A stretch of 64,000 nt of DNA, taken from the NCBI RefSeq assembly GCF_014855495.1, contig NZ_JACYFJ010000003.1:248001-312000 (forward strand), written 5' to 3'. Below are positions 34,545 to 44,189 of this stretch, one piece after another (within the stretch, counting starts at the first letter, position 1; every line of letters begins with the position of its first letter). This stretch comes from Euzebyella saccharophila (GTDB lineage Bacteria; Bacteroidota; Bacteroidia; Flavobacteriales; Flavobacteriaceae). The notes under the pieces are model-generated. The model made no database searches and had not been told where the DNA came from. It saw nothing but the letters and a program-made list of their open reading frames with translations. The position numbers and the translations under genes are program-made.

Positions 34545-36572
34545 TTAATTATTGTAAAGGTAAATAGAAGAAGCATTCATCAAATCATTACTAACTGTTG
34601 GAGCGACATCACCGTTACTGTCCAATGCGTTGGCAAAGCCAAGAACTTTTCCGTTTCCAACTTCCGCAATAAATACCGTGTCCGTTTTGTGATCATAAGC
34701 TACATCAATTGGGTTACCCATCATAGTAGACGGTCCTGCAACCCTACTCTGACTAGCCATGGGAATGGTTGCTCCATCTTCCAAAGCATCAATAACCAAG
34801 GTAAAGTCCTGTATCACATGAAAACCTCCATCTGTGTTAGCATCTGAAGCTGCACCTATATCCGTCATTACCAATACATCTGAAGCTTCACTGTAATCAA
34901 TACCATGGGTTCTTACAATTCCTTCAACGGTCACCTGCTTATCTGGCATTATGGAACCATCCATCATATTCATTTTTATGAAATCATTGAAAATAGCCAA
35001 ATCACTAGTGTTATCTACAACGGCCAATAAATTATCTCCCATAAACGTAATTCCCCATAGGTCAAAATCTACCTGTAATGTATTTTGAAGTATAAAAGAG
35101 GAGCCGTCAAAAGTATAGACGTAGAGCTTATTTTCACCATTATCGGCTACTACAACATTATAACCTGACACTGCTATTTCCCTGGGACTCATTAAATCCG
35201 CATCACTCATAAAAGCCGCTTGTACCGTACTAGCATCTGTCAAAGATGAAAAGTCTGCATAGCTTTCTAGCATAAGACCGGAACGGGAAGCTTGTAGAAT
35301 ATCATCGCTCAGAGGTGAATAGTAAATACCTTCAGTAGATGTAGAAGCAGAAACAATAGTTTTCATGGATGCACCCATTCCATCATAAACAGTAATATTA
35401 CCATTTGCCGTACTAGTAGCGTATAGTCTGGTTTCTTGCCCCATGGTTTCCATACCCATGTCCATATCCGTCTCATCACTTGAAAAATAAATAGAAGAGG
35501 CCGCTTCCAAATCTTTATTAAAAGATGGAACTAAATCCCCTCCATTGCCTATGGAAGTAAATCCTAAAACTTTTCCGTTTCCAACTTCAGAAACGTAAAC
35601 GGCATCCGTTTCAGAATCATAAGCCACATCAATTGGATTACCCATCATAGTAGATGGCCCTGCCACCCTTATTTGCATACCAACTGGTAGCACATCTCCG
35701 TCAGATAGCGCATCGAATTTAGAACTGAATTCATTAATTACATGAAAACCCCCATCATCGGCAGTATTGGCAGCATCACCAATATCCGTCATCACCATTG
35801 TATCATCCTCAGCACTGTAAGTAAGGCCATGGGTTCTAACAATACCTTCTATCTTCACCCTCTTGGAAGGTCTTAACAGACCGTCTTGGGCGTTGGCTGC
35901 AAAATCATAGAAAACCGCCAAATCACTGGTAGTATCTACAACAGCATATAAGTCCTTACCCTTAAAGGTAATTCCCCAAACTGGAAAAGGGATGTCCAAC
36001 GTGGCCGTCAACATAAAGCTATCCCCGCTTTTGTCATAGACAAAAAATTTGTGTGAGCCTGTATCCGCTACCACATAGGTAGTACCACTAACAGCCAACT
36101 CCCTTGGACTTTCTAAATCCATTGCTCCATTAAAAGCAGCTGTTACATCCATATCTTCCATAATCATGGAAGTTTCCTTAAAGGCTTCCAATTGCATGCT
36201 AGACCTAGAGGCTTGAACCAATAAATCCTCTTCCTTGTTATAATAAATACCCTCCGCTGCATCTGATGCCGTTCTATAGGTAACCAATGAATCACCGGTA
36301 ATGCTGTACTTAGTAATATCTCCATTGGAATTATTGGTAACGAAAAGTTCCGTTCTTCTACCCATTTCCATTCCATCTTCGCAAGGCGTACATGCAGTTC
36401 CACCGCAATCAACCCCTGTTTCATCACCGTTCATAATACCATCTGAACAGGTTGGGATTTCTTCGCCCATCATGTCCCCATTGTCATCGTCATCACAGGA
36501 AACCGCAAAAAGTAAACCGAGCGTCAAGAAAAGACCAGCCATCGGTTTTGTAAAGTTCTTTTTCATAATCAT
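34545..36572 (-). CDS. Duplicated beta-propeller lipoprotein of unknown function
   Basis: A 675-residue surface lipoprotein. The signal peptide ends in the lipobox LLFAVSC with the Cys at about residue 26, followed by an acidic DDDDNGD export stretch. Residues about 42-65 contain the Cys-rich CSDGIMNGDETGVDCGG motif common in flavobacterial surface proteins. The rest is two copies of a roughly 290-residue module (about 75-365 and 385-675), each with EGIYY, QASRS, SPREIAVSG, WGITF, VEGIVRTHG, VMTDIG, DGGFHVI, RVAGPSTMMGNPIDVAYD and GNGKVLGF. The repeats look like NHL/SMP-30-type propeller blades. ATG at 36572 or 36566 are both possible. The ligand is unknown. Confidence 0.85.
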   Translation of the reverse strand: MIMKKNFTKPMAGLFLTLGLLFAVSCDDDDNGDMMGEEIPTCSDGIMNGDETGVDCGGTACTPCEDGMEMGRRTELFVTNNSNGDITKYSITGDSLVTYRTASDAAEGIYYNKEEDLLVQASRSSMQLEAFKETSMIMEDMDVTAAFNGAMDLESPRELAVSGTTYVVADTGSHKFFVYDKSGDSFMLTATLDIPFPVWGITFKGKDLYAVVDTTSDLAVFYDFAANAQDGLLRPSKRVKIEGIVRTHGLTYSAEDDTMVMTDIGDAANTADDGGFHVINEFSSKFDALSDGDVLPVGMQIRVAGPSTMMGNPIDVAYDSETDAVYVSEVGNGKVLGFTSIGNGGDLVPSFNKDLEAASSIYFSSDETDMDMGMETMGQETRLYATSTANGNITVYDGMGASMKTIVSASTSTEGIYYSPLSDDILQASRSGLMLESYADFSSLTDASTVQAAFMSDADLMSPREIAVSGYNVVVADNGENKLYVYTFDGSSFILQNTLQVDFDLWGITFMGDNLLAVVDNTSDLAIFNDFIKMNMMDGSIMPDKQVTVEGIVRTHGIDYSEASDVLVMTDIGAASDANTDGGFHVIQDFTLVIDALEDGATIPMASQSRVAGPSTMMGNPIDVAYDHKTDTVFIAEVGNGKVLGFANALDSNGDVAPTVSNDLMNASSIYLYNN

Positions 36573-36708
36573 TAAGTTTTTAAGTGTGTAATGGATGTAC
36601 TACGATAGCCATCCAAGCGTACTTACGAGACTTTATGAAAAAGGTTTGGTTTTATAACAATAATTTATTTTTCCAGAGAATCAAGGATTAATGACCGGAA
36701 AATATCTT

Positions 36709-37239
36709 TTAATGACGAAAACCTTTAACATCCTTAAAGAATGAATAGTAAGTCTCAAAATCCTCCTCTACTATTCCTGTAGTATGTAAAGGTTCGGAAA
36801 ATTTTATCTGTTTCTTACCGAAATCGAAAGCAACCAAGACAATAGGTACGTTGGCCGCCTTGGCGATATAATAGAACCCAGTTTTCCACCTTTCCACCTT
36901 TTTGCGAGTACCTTCTGGCGCAATGGTCAAACGAAAAACATCGCGTTCTTCAAAAATTCTAGCCGTGGCAGTAACCGTATCGTTTTTTTTTCCTCTATCA
37001 ATAGGCGCACCGCCTAACCATCTAAATAGCCAGCCATAGGGTGCATTGAAAAGGCTTTTTTTTCCAATCCAGTTTATGGGTTCATTCAAAACCGCCCTTA
37101 CTAAGACTCCTAAAAAAAAGTCTACATTACTGGTATGAGGAACAACAGCTACCACAAACTGCTTAAGATGTCCTGGAAATTTCCCCACCATCTGCCACCC
37201 TATAATTTTATAAAAAATAAATTGGGCTATCTTTTGCAT
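36709..37239 (-). CDS. PlsC-family acyltransferase
   Basis: A 176-residue acyltransferase with the catalytic H-x4-D motif in VPHTSNVDFFLG (His and Asp near residues 34 and 39), the substrate motif IAPEGTRKKVERWKTGF, and GGAPIDRG. It is shorter than the roughly 240-residue PlsC and lacks its N-terminal membrane helices, so it may be a soluble or peripheral member. It acts on acyl-glycerol phosphate or a lipid A-type acceptor. The gene lies downstream of the KDO oxidase homologue, kdsB and a HAD phosphatase on the same strand, which favours an outer-membrane lipid role (inference). Confidence 0.85.
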   Translation of the reverse strand: MQKIAQFIFYKIIGWQMVGKFPGHLKQFVVAVVPHTSNVDFFLGVLVRAVLNEPINWIGKKSLFNAPYGWLFRWLGGAPIDRGKKNDTVTATARIFEERDVFRLTIAPEGTRKKVERWKTGFYYIAKAANVPIVLVAFDFGKKQIKFSEPLHTTGIVEEDFETYYSFFKDVKGFRH

Positions 37240-37295
37240 CTGGTCCGGAAATGAAATTTGGTTTTAAAATGTAACCAATAATTGGTTAAGGAAGA

Positions 37296-38423
37296 TTAGA
37301 TTTTGCGATAAATAGATTCCAATTTTTCTGGGGTAATGATATTTCTCCATTCACTTCCTAAAGCATTTTCCCACAGAGGCTCCATACCCAATGAAACCTG
37401 TATCATTTTATCGAAATCATCACTTGTAAGGCCGGAGCAAATTCCCGTGGGTAGCTCAATATGATGTTTTTGTTGCATTTTCTTAAAAAGCGCCACTCCT
37501 TCCGGATAAAACTCTTCCAAATGTTGGAAAACAAGACAGTTGCCTATTCCATGTCTTACGCCTAACAAAAAGCCTAAACCGTAACTCATGGCATGTGCAA
37601 CACCCACTTGAGAATAGGCTATACTCATTCCTCCATGCCAAGATGCCATCATTAATTTGTCCCTAGATTCCGAATCCTCTAAATCTTCTAAGTACACTTC
37701 TTTGCATAAATCCATTGCTTTTTCGCCATAGCTTTGACTAAAAGCATTCAGGAACGTACCTTCTAGAGATTCAACACAATGTATAAAGCAATCCATTCCT
37801 GTATAAAACCATTGGTCCTTTGGAACCCCTTTGGTTAAATCCGGATCTAATAGTACTTGATCAAAGGTGGTGTAATCAGAATTAATTCCCAGTTTTTTTT
37901 CCGGACCCAGTAAGACAGCAGTTCTTGAAACTTCTGCTCCAGTACCACTAATGGTGGGAATCCCAACATGGTATACTGATGGCTTTCCTACCAAATCCCA
38001 TCCTTGATATCCAGTGGCACTTCCCTTATTGGTCAACATTATTGAAACGGCCTTGGATAAATCTAATAAGGTTCCTCCTCCTATACCCACAACGCCAGAA
38101 GGTAAATCACTGTATTCTTCCTTTATTTTTTTGACCAAGATATCTACCTGCCCTGTTTTGGGTTCTTCATCTGCGGAAATAAAGATTATTTGGTCATTGA
38201 ACAACAAGGGAATTCTTGAAACGAGTTCCATTCCTTCAAAAACATCATCCACCAAAAAAATGAAAGGCGCCTCTGAATGTTTTCTTTTGGATAATAGGAT
38301 ATCTCCCAATTGATCAAAACATCCGGCTCCAAAGACCACCCTTGGAACCATGGGAAAGTTCTTGAACGTCAATTTCTTCTCCAATGTTACCTCACTAATC
38401 CCCAAATCCTTCTTAAATTCCAT
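37296..38423 (-). CDS. kdnB: Iron-containing alcohol dehydrogenase, probable KDO 8-oxidase (KdnB-like)
   Basis: Group III metal-dependent dehydrogenase, 375 residues, with GIGGGTLLDLSKAVSIML for NAD(P) binding, PTISGTGAEVSRTAVL, and metal ligands in TGMDCFIHCVESL and SYGLGFLLGVRHGIGNC (the three His/Asp sites). The N-terminus KNFPMVPRVVFGAGCFDQL resembles Shewanella KdnB, which oxidizes KDO at C8 for 8-amino-KDO. The upstream gene on the same strand is a HAD phosphatase and then kdsB, consistent with KDO metabolism. The partner transaminase KdnA is not in this window, so the specific call is tentative. Confidence 0.62.
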   Translation of the reverse strand: MEFKKDLGISEVTLEKKLTFKNFPMVPRVVFGAGCFDQLGDILLSKRKHSEAPFIFLVDDVFEGMELVSRIPLLFNDQIIFISADEEPKTGQVDILVKKIKEEYSDLPSGVVGIGGGTLLDLSKAVSIMLTNKGSATGYQGWDLVGKPSVYHVGIPTISGTGAEVSRTAVLLGPEKKLGINSDYTTFDQVLLDPDLTKGVPKDQWFYTGMDCFIHCVESLEGTFLNAFSQSYGEKAMDLCKEVYLEDLEDSESRDKLMMASWHGGMSIAYSQVGVAHAMSYGLGFLLGVRHGIGNCLVFQHLEEFYPEGVALFKKMQQKHHIELPTGICSGLTSDDFDKMIQVSLGMEPLWENALGSEWRNIITPEKLESIYRKI

Positions 38424-38477
38424 ATAATCTTCAACCTAAATTAGCCAACCTCCCTTTTCTAAGATACTAGATGAAGG

Positions 38478-39179
38478 CTACGGCAAATACTCCAAAATTT
38501 CTGAGAGTTTACCAATTTTTAAATAATCATATTCTCCTTCTTCCGTTTTCACCTCCTCGTGTTGCCAAGTGGTATGAAAAGGTACATGAACGGCCTTTGC
38601 CCCAATATTTAGTAAAGGAAGTACATCGGACTTTAATGAATTACCGATCATCAAAAATTCGTTCACATTAATTTGTAAATGATCTAATAAGTGCTGGTAA
38701 TTCTCCTCTTTTTTATCACTTAAAACTTCTACATGATGAAAATAATTGGAAAGTCCAGATTTTTCCAATTTACGTTCTTGATCCAACAAATCTCCTTTAG
38801 TTAAAACTATGAGTCTGTATTTACCGTTTAGCGCCTCCAACACCTTTGTTACATCATCTAACAACTCCACGGGTTGTGTGAGCATTTTTTTCCCTAGATC
38901 TAAAATGCCGGAGATTGTTTTTTGAGAAACTTGATTGTTGGATAAATCCAATGCCGATTCAATCATGGATAGCACAAACCCCTTAATTCCGTAGCCATAC
39001 AGGTCAAGGTTCTTTATTTCCATTTTAAAGAGCTCCTGGTCTATTTTGTTCTTGGTCTCATACCCTTCCAGAAGATTGGCAAATTCTTCTTCCGTATCCC
39101 TAAAATACGTTTCATTTACCCAAAGGGTATCATCGGCATCAAATCCAATTACTTTTATATTGCCAAAATCTACTTCCAT
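38478..39179 (-). CDS. HAD-superfamily hydrolase
   Basis: A 233-residue phosphatase with the nucleophile motif [13 protein letters not shown] (Asp near residue 14), motif [10 protein letters not shown], and motif [19 protein letters not shown], with an alpha-helical cap of C1 type. The ATG overlaps the end of kdsB by ten bases. It is close to the YjjG/phosphoglycolate type, so the substrate is not certain; beside kdsB it might dephosphorylate a sugar phosphate, although the standard KdsC family is smaller and does not share this cap. Confidence 0.85.
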   Translation of the reverse strand: MEVDFGNIKVIGFDADDTLWVNETYFRDTEEEFANLLEGYETKNKIDQELFKMEIKNLDLYGYGIKGFVLSMIESALDLSNNQVSQKTISGILDLGKKMLTQPVELLDDVTKVLEALNGKYRLIVLTKGDLLDQERKLEKSGLSNYFHHVEVLSDKKEENYQHLLDHLQINVNEFLMIGNSLKSDVLPLLNIGAKAVHVPFHTTWQHEEVKTEEGEYDYLKIGKLSEILEYLP

Positions 39180-39904
39180 GCCTTCTGCGCTTTCTCCAAA
39201 TCATCCGGAGTATCTATTTCTATTCCAGTAACTGTAGTTTCTACCATTTTAATTTTCTTTCCATATTCCAAATACCGTATGGCCTCAATTTTCTCTGTGG
39301 CCTCCAAAGGCAACATAGGAAGTCTATGGAAGTCCATCAATGCATCCTTCCTAAAGGCATAGATGCCCTTATGTTTAAAATAAATGGGGTCTATTTCTGT
39401 ATTTCGATGATAGGGAATAGGGGAACGGGAAAAATACAATGCAAAGTTCCTGTTGTCAACTATGACTTTTACGGTATTTGGATTTTTGATTTCTTCGTCT
39501 TCATCAATTCGTACCATTAATGAAGCCAAATCGATTTCTTTCTCAGAATCCGTTTTAAAAACCTCTAATACGCCAACCAGACTTTCACGGTCCGTAAAAG
39601 GTTCATCACCCTGCACATTCACGATAATATCTACATCCATATCCGCAACCGCTTCGGCAATACGATCGCTACCGCAATCATGTTCTTCCTTGCTCATCAT
39701 GGCTTTGCCACCCGCTTGGGTAATGGTATCAAATATTACAGGACTATCGGTCACCACAAAAACGTCATCAAATAAATTTGTTTTTACAGCTGCTTCGTAA
39801 GTGCGAAGTATTACCGGTTTTCCGGAAAGGTCCTGCATTAATTTGGCAGGGAATCTTGAAGCGGCATAACGGGCCGGAATCATTGCAATTATTTTCAAAT
39901 CCAA
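39170..39904 (-). CDS. kdsB: 3-deoxy-manno-octulosonate cytidylyltransferase (CMP-KDO synthetase)
   Basis: Activates KDO, or an 8-substituted KDO, by transfer of CMP from CTP for lipopolysaccharide inner core synthesis; 244 residues. N-terminal [24 protein letters not shown] (loop binding CTP), then [19 protein letters not shown] with the metal Asp, [23 protein letters not shown] and [10 protein letters not shown] follow the family along its whole length. It is the first gene of this minus-strand block after a gap. The neighbouring KdnB homologue raises the possibility that the substrate is 8-amino-KDO. Confidence 0.93.
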   Translation of the reverse strand: MDLKIIAMIPARYAASRFPAKLMQDLSGKPVILRTYEAAVKTNLFDDVFVVTDSPVIFDTITQAGGKAMMSKEEHDCGSDRIAEAVADMDVDIIVNVQGDEPFTDRESLVGVLEVFKTDSEKEIDLASLMVRIDEDEEIKNPNTVKVIVDNRNFALYFSRSPIPYHRNTEIDPIYFKHKGIYAFRKDALMDFHRLPMLPLEATEKIEAIRYLEYGKKIKMVETTVTGIEIDTPDDLEKAQKAWK

Positions 39905-39954
39905 ATGCTAGTTTAATCCTTTAATTTAAGGGGCCAAAATTTGTCCCTTTTCTT

Positions 39955-40527
39955 TTATTCCACTTTGGGCCGTGGTCGTAACTTTCTATAAATCCTAAAA
40001 ATTATCACCAAAATGATAATGACCAAAACTGCTGCCACTATGGGCATAAAGATGGAAGCTGTGGAAACTACCATCGCTGTTCCGGTTTCTACCGTTGACA
40101 CAATAGGATTTCCCAAACCACCAGTAGTAGCGGTTGACGCCATTCTACTAGCAGCACCGGCACCTTTGATGGCAGTTGCCGTTCCTCCACCCGCAATAAT
40201 TGCCAAAGACCAAGTGACCACAGGGTCTAAATCCGCTACCGTGGAAACCATAACAGCGGTTCCCGCAATTGCGGCCAATGGAACCGCAAAACTATCTAAA
40301 AGATTATCAACCCAAGGAATAAAATAGGCAAATATTTCAACAATCGTAGCAACGCCAAAAGTTATGACAGCCGCTAAACTTCCAATCCAATGCCAATTAT
40401 CATTTAGCTCCCATACATCAAAATATGCGGCCAAACTAAGCGCAAATAGCGGCAAGAACACCCTAAAACCAACAGAAGCGGCCAGTCCTACACCTAAAAA
40501 AATACTGATAATGGTTTCCGGCGTCAT
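39955..40527 (-). CDS. DUF4126 family membrane protein
   Basis: A 190-residue protein with about five membrane helices and small-residue-rich stretches (FLGVGLAASVGFRVFLPLFALSLA at the N-terminus, AIIAGGGTATAIKGAGAASRMASTATTGGLGNP in the centre, VAAVLVIIILVIIFRIY at the C-terminus). It has a basic tail. Members are widespread, of unknown function. It stands alone between the helicase and kdsB, 51 bases upstream of kdsB on the same strand. Confidence 0.78.
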   Translation of the reverse strand: MTPETIISIFLGVGLAASVGFRVFLPLFALSLAAYFDVWELNDNWHWIGSLAAVITFGVATIVEIFAYFIPWVDNLLDSFAVPLAAIAGTAVMVSTVADLDPVVTWSLAIIAGGGTATAIKGAGAASRMASTATTGGLGNPIVSTVETGTAMVVSTASIFMPIVAAVLVIIILVIIFRIYRKLRPRPKVE

Positions 40528-40632
40528 TTAATATGATTTATATCGGTTAGCATTCTAAAAAGGTTAAAAACAAGTTTAGAGGCCACACTTAAGATAACCT
40601 TTCTTAACCAACCCTACGAATTTAACTTTTTC

Positions 40633-42066
40633 CTATTCAAGAAAAAAATCTCCTTTAAAACCAATAAGATACAACTTGCTCTTTGCCCGTGTTACCGCCG
40701 TATAGAGCCATCTCAACAGTTCCTTATCAACACCATTAGGCATATAAGGTTGCTCTACAAATACTGTATTCCATTGGCCTCCCTGGGATTTGTGACAAGT
40801 AATGGCATAAGAAAATTTTACTTGCAAGGCATTAAAGTACTTGTTGTTCTTGACGCCCATAAATTTCCGATACTTGGAGCTTTCATTTGCGTAATCTTTC
40901 ATCACTTCTTGGTAAAGTCTATTGCCATCTTCATATGATAGCGATGGTGTAACCGCCTTTACGGTGTCTAACAACAAGACGGTTTCAAAGGGTTTTTGGT
41001 TGGGGTAATCCACCATTTTTACTTTTACCTCTGCAAACCTAAACCCATAAAGGGACTTAAATGCAAAAATCTCCAGTACTTCAATGATATCACCGTTGGC
41101 TATAAAGCCCGCCTCAGTGCTTGGTTTTAACCAAAAATAGTTGTTTTTGACCACCATCATATAATCCCCAACGGCCAATTCATTTTCCAAAAACAGAATT
41201 CTACTTCTAATATTTTCGTTGTACAGATTGGCCCTTTTGTTGGACCTTACGATAAAGGCAGTTTCTTCCTTGCCTTCTTCCGAGTAAGAGGCATCAATGG
41301 CTTCTTGAACCTCATGGCCATCTATAAGCCTTACAATATCATTAAAGGGAAGAACATCAAATTGAAAATTCTCAAAAAAGCCACTCTGCAATTGTTCTCG
41401 TAGCATGGTAGCATTGGCAAGAATTCCAGAATCCGTGGCCTGTCTTACCACTTCATCCATTTCCATATCTATGACGTCCTTATTATAATTCAAACTCAAC
41501 CTATCCGCATCCAAGGCCGGACTTAAATCCAGCTTTACCGGTGGCAACTGGGCAGTGTCACCAATGAGTACAAGCTTACAATTATGACCGGAATACACGA
41601 ACATGAGTAAATCATCCAACAAGGAACCGTTCTCAAATAGTTTGGAGTCGGCGGGAGCATCCGGAATCATAGAAGCCTCATCCACAATGAAAATGGTATT
41701 TCTATGTTTATTGGGCGCCAGTACAAACTGTACCCCCGCAGCTCCCTGCTTTTTGGGGAAGTAAATTTTTCTATGAATGGTAAACGCCTGCGTATTGGAA
41801 TAATTACTCATTACTTTGGCGGCCCTTCCCGTGGGGGCCATAAGTACGGATTTTTGCGTTGTTTTCCACAAGGTCTTTACCAAAGTACCTATCAACGTGG
41901 TCTTTCCTGTGCCGGCAAACCCTCTGAGCATGAACACCGTATCTCCTTTTTTGGACATTACGAAAGAGGCTAGTTTTTGTAATGCGGAAGATTGTTTTAG
42001 GGTAGGTTCATGAGGAAATTTCTCAATCAACAATTTGTAGTAAGAAGCTTCTGTGAGGCTTGTCAT
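40633..42066 (-). CDS. RecD-like superfamily 1 DNA helicase
   Basis: A 477-residue 5'-3' helicase. The start is the ATG that yields MTSLTEASYYKLL; the TTG three codons earlier is less likely. Walker A is RGFAGTGKTTLIGTLV (about residues 47-62), Walker B FIVDEASMI, motif III LIGDTAQLPPV, and motif VI YTAVTRAKSKLYLIG near the C-terminus, with FSYAITCHKSQGGQWNTVFV (UvrD_C_2/RecD 2B). There is no N-terminal RecD2 extension. It is common in Flavobacteriaceae, probably for recombination and repair or fork restart. It is transcribed away from the plus-strand block at 42169. Confidence 0.9.
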   Translation of the reverse strand: MTSLTEASYYKLLIEKFPHEPTLKQSSALQKLASFVMSKKGDTVFMLRGFAGTGKTTLIGTLVKTLWKTTQKSVLMAPTGRAAKVMSNYSNTQAFTIHRKIYFPKKQGAAGVQFVLAPNKHRNTIFIVDEASMIPDAPADSKLFENGSLLDDLLMFVYSGHNCKLVLIGDTAQLPPVKLDLSPALDADRLSLNYNKDVIDMEMDEVVRQATDSGILANATMLREQLQSGFFENFQFDVLPFNDIVRLIDGHEVQEAIDASYSEEGKEETAFIVRSNKRANLYNENIRSRILFLENELAVGDYMMVVKNNYFWLKPSTEAGFIANGDIIEVLEIFAFKSLYGFRFAEVKVKMVDYPNQKPFETVLLLDTVKAVTPSLSYEDGNRLYQEVMKDYANESSKYRKFMGVKNNKYFNALQVKFSYAITCHKSQGGQWNTVFVEQPYMPNGVDKELLRWLYTAVTRAKSKLYLIGFKGDFFLE

Positions 42067-42103
42067 AGGGCTCAAAGATAAAGATGATTTTTACTTGAAA
42101 TAC

Positions 42104-42133
42104 TTTTGCGATTGAAAAAAAATTGTAGATTTG
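42104..42133 (+). promoter_or_regulatory. Bacteroidota promoter for the 42169 gene block
   Basis: TTTTG at 42104-42108 and TAGATTTG at 42126-42133 match -33 and -7 elements with a 17-base spacer. The gene starts 35 bases later. Confidence 0.65.
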
Positions 42134-42168
42134 TCCTAACCACTAAATTTAAATAACACTAGTAAGAA

Positions 42169-42819
42169 ATGAAGACCGTAATTCAAATTGTACTTTGGAT
42201 CGTTTGTTTAGGATTGGGATATCTTATCTACAATTCCGTAACAGGCCCTATAGAATTTAATAAAACGAAGCAGGAACGTTTTGCTCAGGTAATTGCAAAA
42301 CTTAAGGATATTAGAAATTCGCAAGAGGCTTACAAAACGGTAAACAAAAGATACGCGAAGGACTTCAATAGCCTTATCAAATTTATAGATACCGGTAATT
42401 ACACCATCACACAACAACGTGACTCTTCTTTCATGGAATTTGATGAAACTTATCAAATCGATATGTTGAAGGAAGTAAAGATTATTGATACATTGGGTAC
42501 TGTTTCCGTTAAGGACTCACTTTTTAAGAGTGACAACAGATACAAAAATTTAGCTGAAATTCCTTTCGCTCAAAACGGTGAAAAATTTACAATGGATGCC
42601 GGTTTTGTTGAAAAGAGTGGCTATAAAGCACCTGTTTTTGAAGCTAAGGTTGATAAATCAATCGTCCTTTATGATCAGCCAAAAACATTGTTGGACAAAG
42701 AAAATGCAGAAATTGGTGTTGATGAAGTTAACGGTAATGCCATTAAGGTAGGATCTATGGACGAAGTTAGTACCAGCGGTAACTGGCCACCGGTTTATGA
42801 CAAAAAAGGAGAGCAATAA
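42169..42819 (+). CDS. Flavobacterial conserved protein with one N-terminal membrane helix
   Basis: A 216-residue protein anchored by residues 5-23 (IQIVLWIVCLGLGYLIYNS) with the remainder outside the membrane. Its motif KDIRNSQEAYKTVNKRYAKDFNSLIKFID resembles the helical core of type IV pilin-like proteins, but no prepilin cleavage site is seen. The family is restricted to Bacteroidota to my knowledge and its function is unknown. It is followed by DUF3822 (23-base overlap in another frame) and rsmD, forming a three-gene unit that is conserved in this lineage. Confidence 0.8.
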   Translation: MKTVIQIVLWIVCLGLGYLIYNSVTGPIEFNKTKQERFAQVIAKLKDIRNSQEAYKTVNKRYAKDFNSLIKFIDTGNYTITQQRDSSFMEFDETYQIDMLKEVKIIDTLGTVSVKDSLFKSDNRYKNLAEIPFAQNGEKFTMDAGFVEKSGYKAPVFEAKVDKSIVLYDQPKTLLDKENAEIGVDEVNGNAIKVGSMDEVSTSGNWPPVYDKKGEQ

Positions 42820-43633
42820 TATTACGGCGAACCATACAGTCGAAGAGTTTAAGAAATTGTCCATTCAAGTTAGCTTGAATGGACTTTCTTTTTGTGTTTT
42901 TGATTCTGTAAACAACAACATAATCAAAACGCAGAACCAAGTATTTGAGCAAACGCTTAACCCTTACCAACTTTTAAAGGAGTTAAAGCAGATGCTTACC
43001 AAATACCAACTCACTAGCCAAAAGTTTACTGAAGTAGTGGTGGTACACCGCAATCAACTTTTTGGTTTGGTACCCAAGCCCCTGTTCGATGAAAATGAAT
43101 TGGCAAATTATTTAAAATTCAACACCAAAATTTTGGCAAATGACCACTTGGCCTTTGATGAAATAGATAGTCATGATATGGTCAATGTGTATGTACCCTT
43201 CGTAAATATTAATAATTACATCTACGAACTGTACGGCGAATTTACCTATAAGCACAATGGTACGGTCATGGCAGAATCCCTTTTAAAGGGACAGTCAAAA
43301 GCCGTAAATCCTATTTGTTATGTATATGTTTTGGAAAACCAGATGGATGTTACCTTACTGGATCAGAAACAACTGGTATTATTCAATAGTTTTACATTTC
43401 ATACCAAGGAAGACTTCCTATATTACTTACTATTTACCCTTGAGCAGTTAAAGCTTAGCACAGAGACAATTCCTTTAAAGTTATTTGGTGCTGTGGAAGA
43501 GGATGATGAGTTATATAAACTCTGTTATAAATATGTGAAGAACATATCCATTTTTGTTCCGGAGTTTGGCCCTCATACCTATTTGAACAACCAAGAAGAC
43601 ACCATTGATTTTACAGTAATAAATGCCCTTTAA
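42797..43633 (+). CDS. DUF3822 family protein
   Basis: A 278-residue protein that fits the actin-like/ASKHA architecture proposed for DUF3822: KKLSIQVSLNGLSFCVFDS at the start of the first half, the VVVHRNQLFGLVPKPLFDE section, and a second repeat in VLENQMDVTLLDQKQLVLFNSFTF. It overlaps its neighbour by 23 bases and shares TAATG with rsmD, so translation is coupled. The pairing with rsmD is common in Bacteroidota; the function is unknown, possibly a nucleotide-binding partner in ribosome maturation or cell envelope work (inference). Confidence 0.82.
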   Translation: MTKKESNNITANHTVEEFKKLSIQVSLNGLSFCVFDSVNNNIIKTQNQVFEQTLNPYQLLKELKQMLTKYQLTSQKFTEVVVVHRNQLFGLVPKPLFDENELANYLKFNTKILANDHLAFDEIDSHDMVNVYVPFVNINNYIYELYGEFTYKHNGTVMAESLLKGQSKAVNPICYVYVLENQMDVTLLDQKQLVLFNSFTFHTKEDFLYYLLFTLEQLKLSTETIPLKLFGAVEEDDELYKLCYKYVKNISIFVPEFGPHTYLNNQEDTIDFTVINAL

Positions 43634-44184
43634 TGCGTATAATTTCAGGAATCCACAAAGGAAAAAGAATAACAGCACCCAAAAATTTACCAGTAAGACC
43701 AACAACGGATATGGCCAAGGAAGCCCTGTTCAATATCCTAAACAACCGGTATTATTTTGATGAAATTAAGGTCTTGGACCTGTTTAGCGGCACTGGAAAC
43801 ATTCTTTATGAGTTTGCTTCAAGAGGCACAAAAGAATTATACGCAGTAGATAGCCACTCTGGTTGTATTCAATTCATAAACAAAACGGCCAAGGATCTAG
43901 AAATGCCCATAACCGCTATTAAAAGTGACGTTTTTGGGTACTTGGAAAAATCCAATCTAAAATTGGACGTTTTGTTTGCAGACCCTCCTTATGACCTACC
44001 GCTAGAGGAGTTTGAAAAAATAGTAACCCTGGTCTTCGCCAAAGAAATATTGCTGGAGGGTGGTATTTTAGTTTTAGAACATGCCAGCCACACAGACCTA
44101 TCTCACCTACCCCATTTTTCAGAAAAGAGGAAATATGGCAGTAGTTCCTTTAGTTTTTTTGAAACGGAAGAGAAAGTGAAATAA
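43633..44184 (+). CDS. rsmD: 16S rRNA (guanine966-N2)-methyltransferase
   Basis: Methylates G966 of 16S rRNA with S-adenosylmethionine; 183 residues. RIISGIHKGKRITAP and RPTTDMAKEALFNIL open the protein, then VLDLFSGTGNILYEFASRG (AdoMet site) and the catalytic DPPY in VLFADPPYDLP near residue 120. The start overlaps the DUF3822 stop (TAATG). It converges with rnpB on the minus strand, which begins only a few bases past its stop. Confidence 0.92.
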   Translation: MRIISGIHKGKRITAPKNLPVRPTTDMAKEALFNILNNRYYFDEIKVLDLFSGTGNILYEFASRGTKELYAVDSHSGCIQFINKTAKDLEMPITAIKSDVFGYLEKSNLKLDVLFADPPYDLPLEEFEKIVTLVFAKEILLEGGILVLEHASHTDLSHLPHFSEKRKYGSSSFSFFETEEKVK

Positions 44185-44189
44185 AAATA

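Noticed and set aside
39926-39950. AAGGG...CCCTT hairpin between DUF4126 and kdsB
   Set aside because: Short stem with mismatches and a poor T run on the minus strand; not strong enough to call a terminator.
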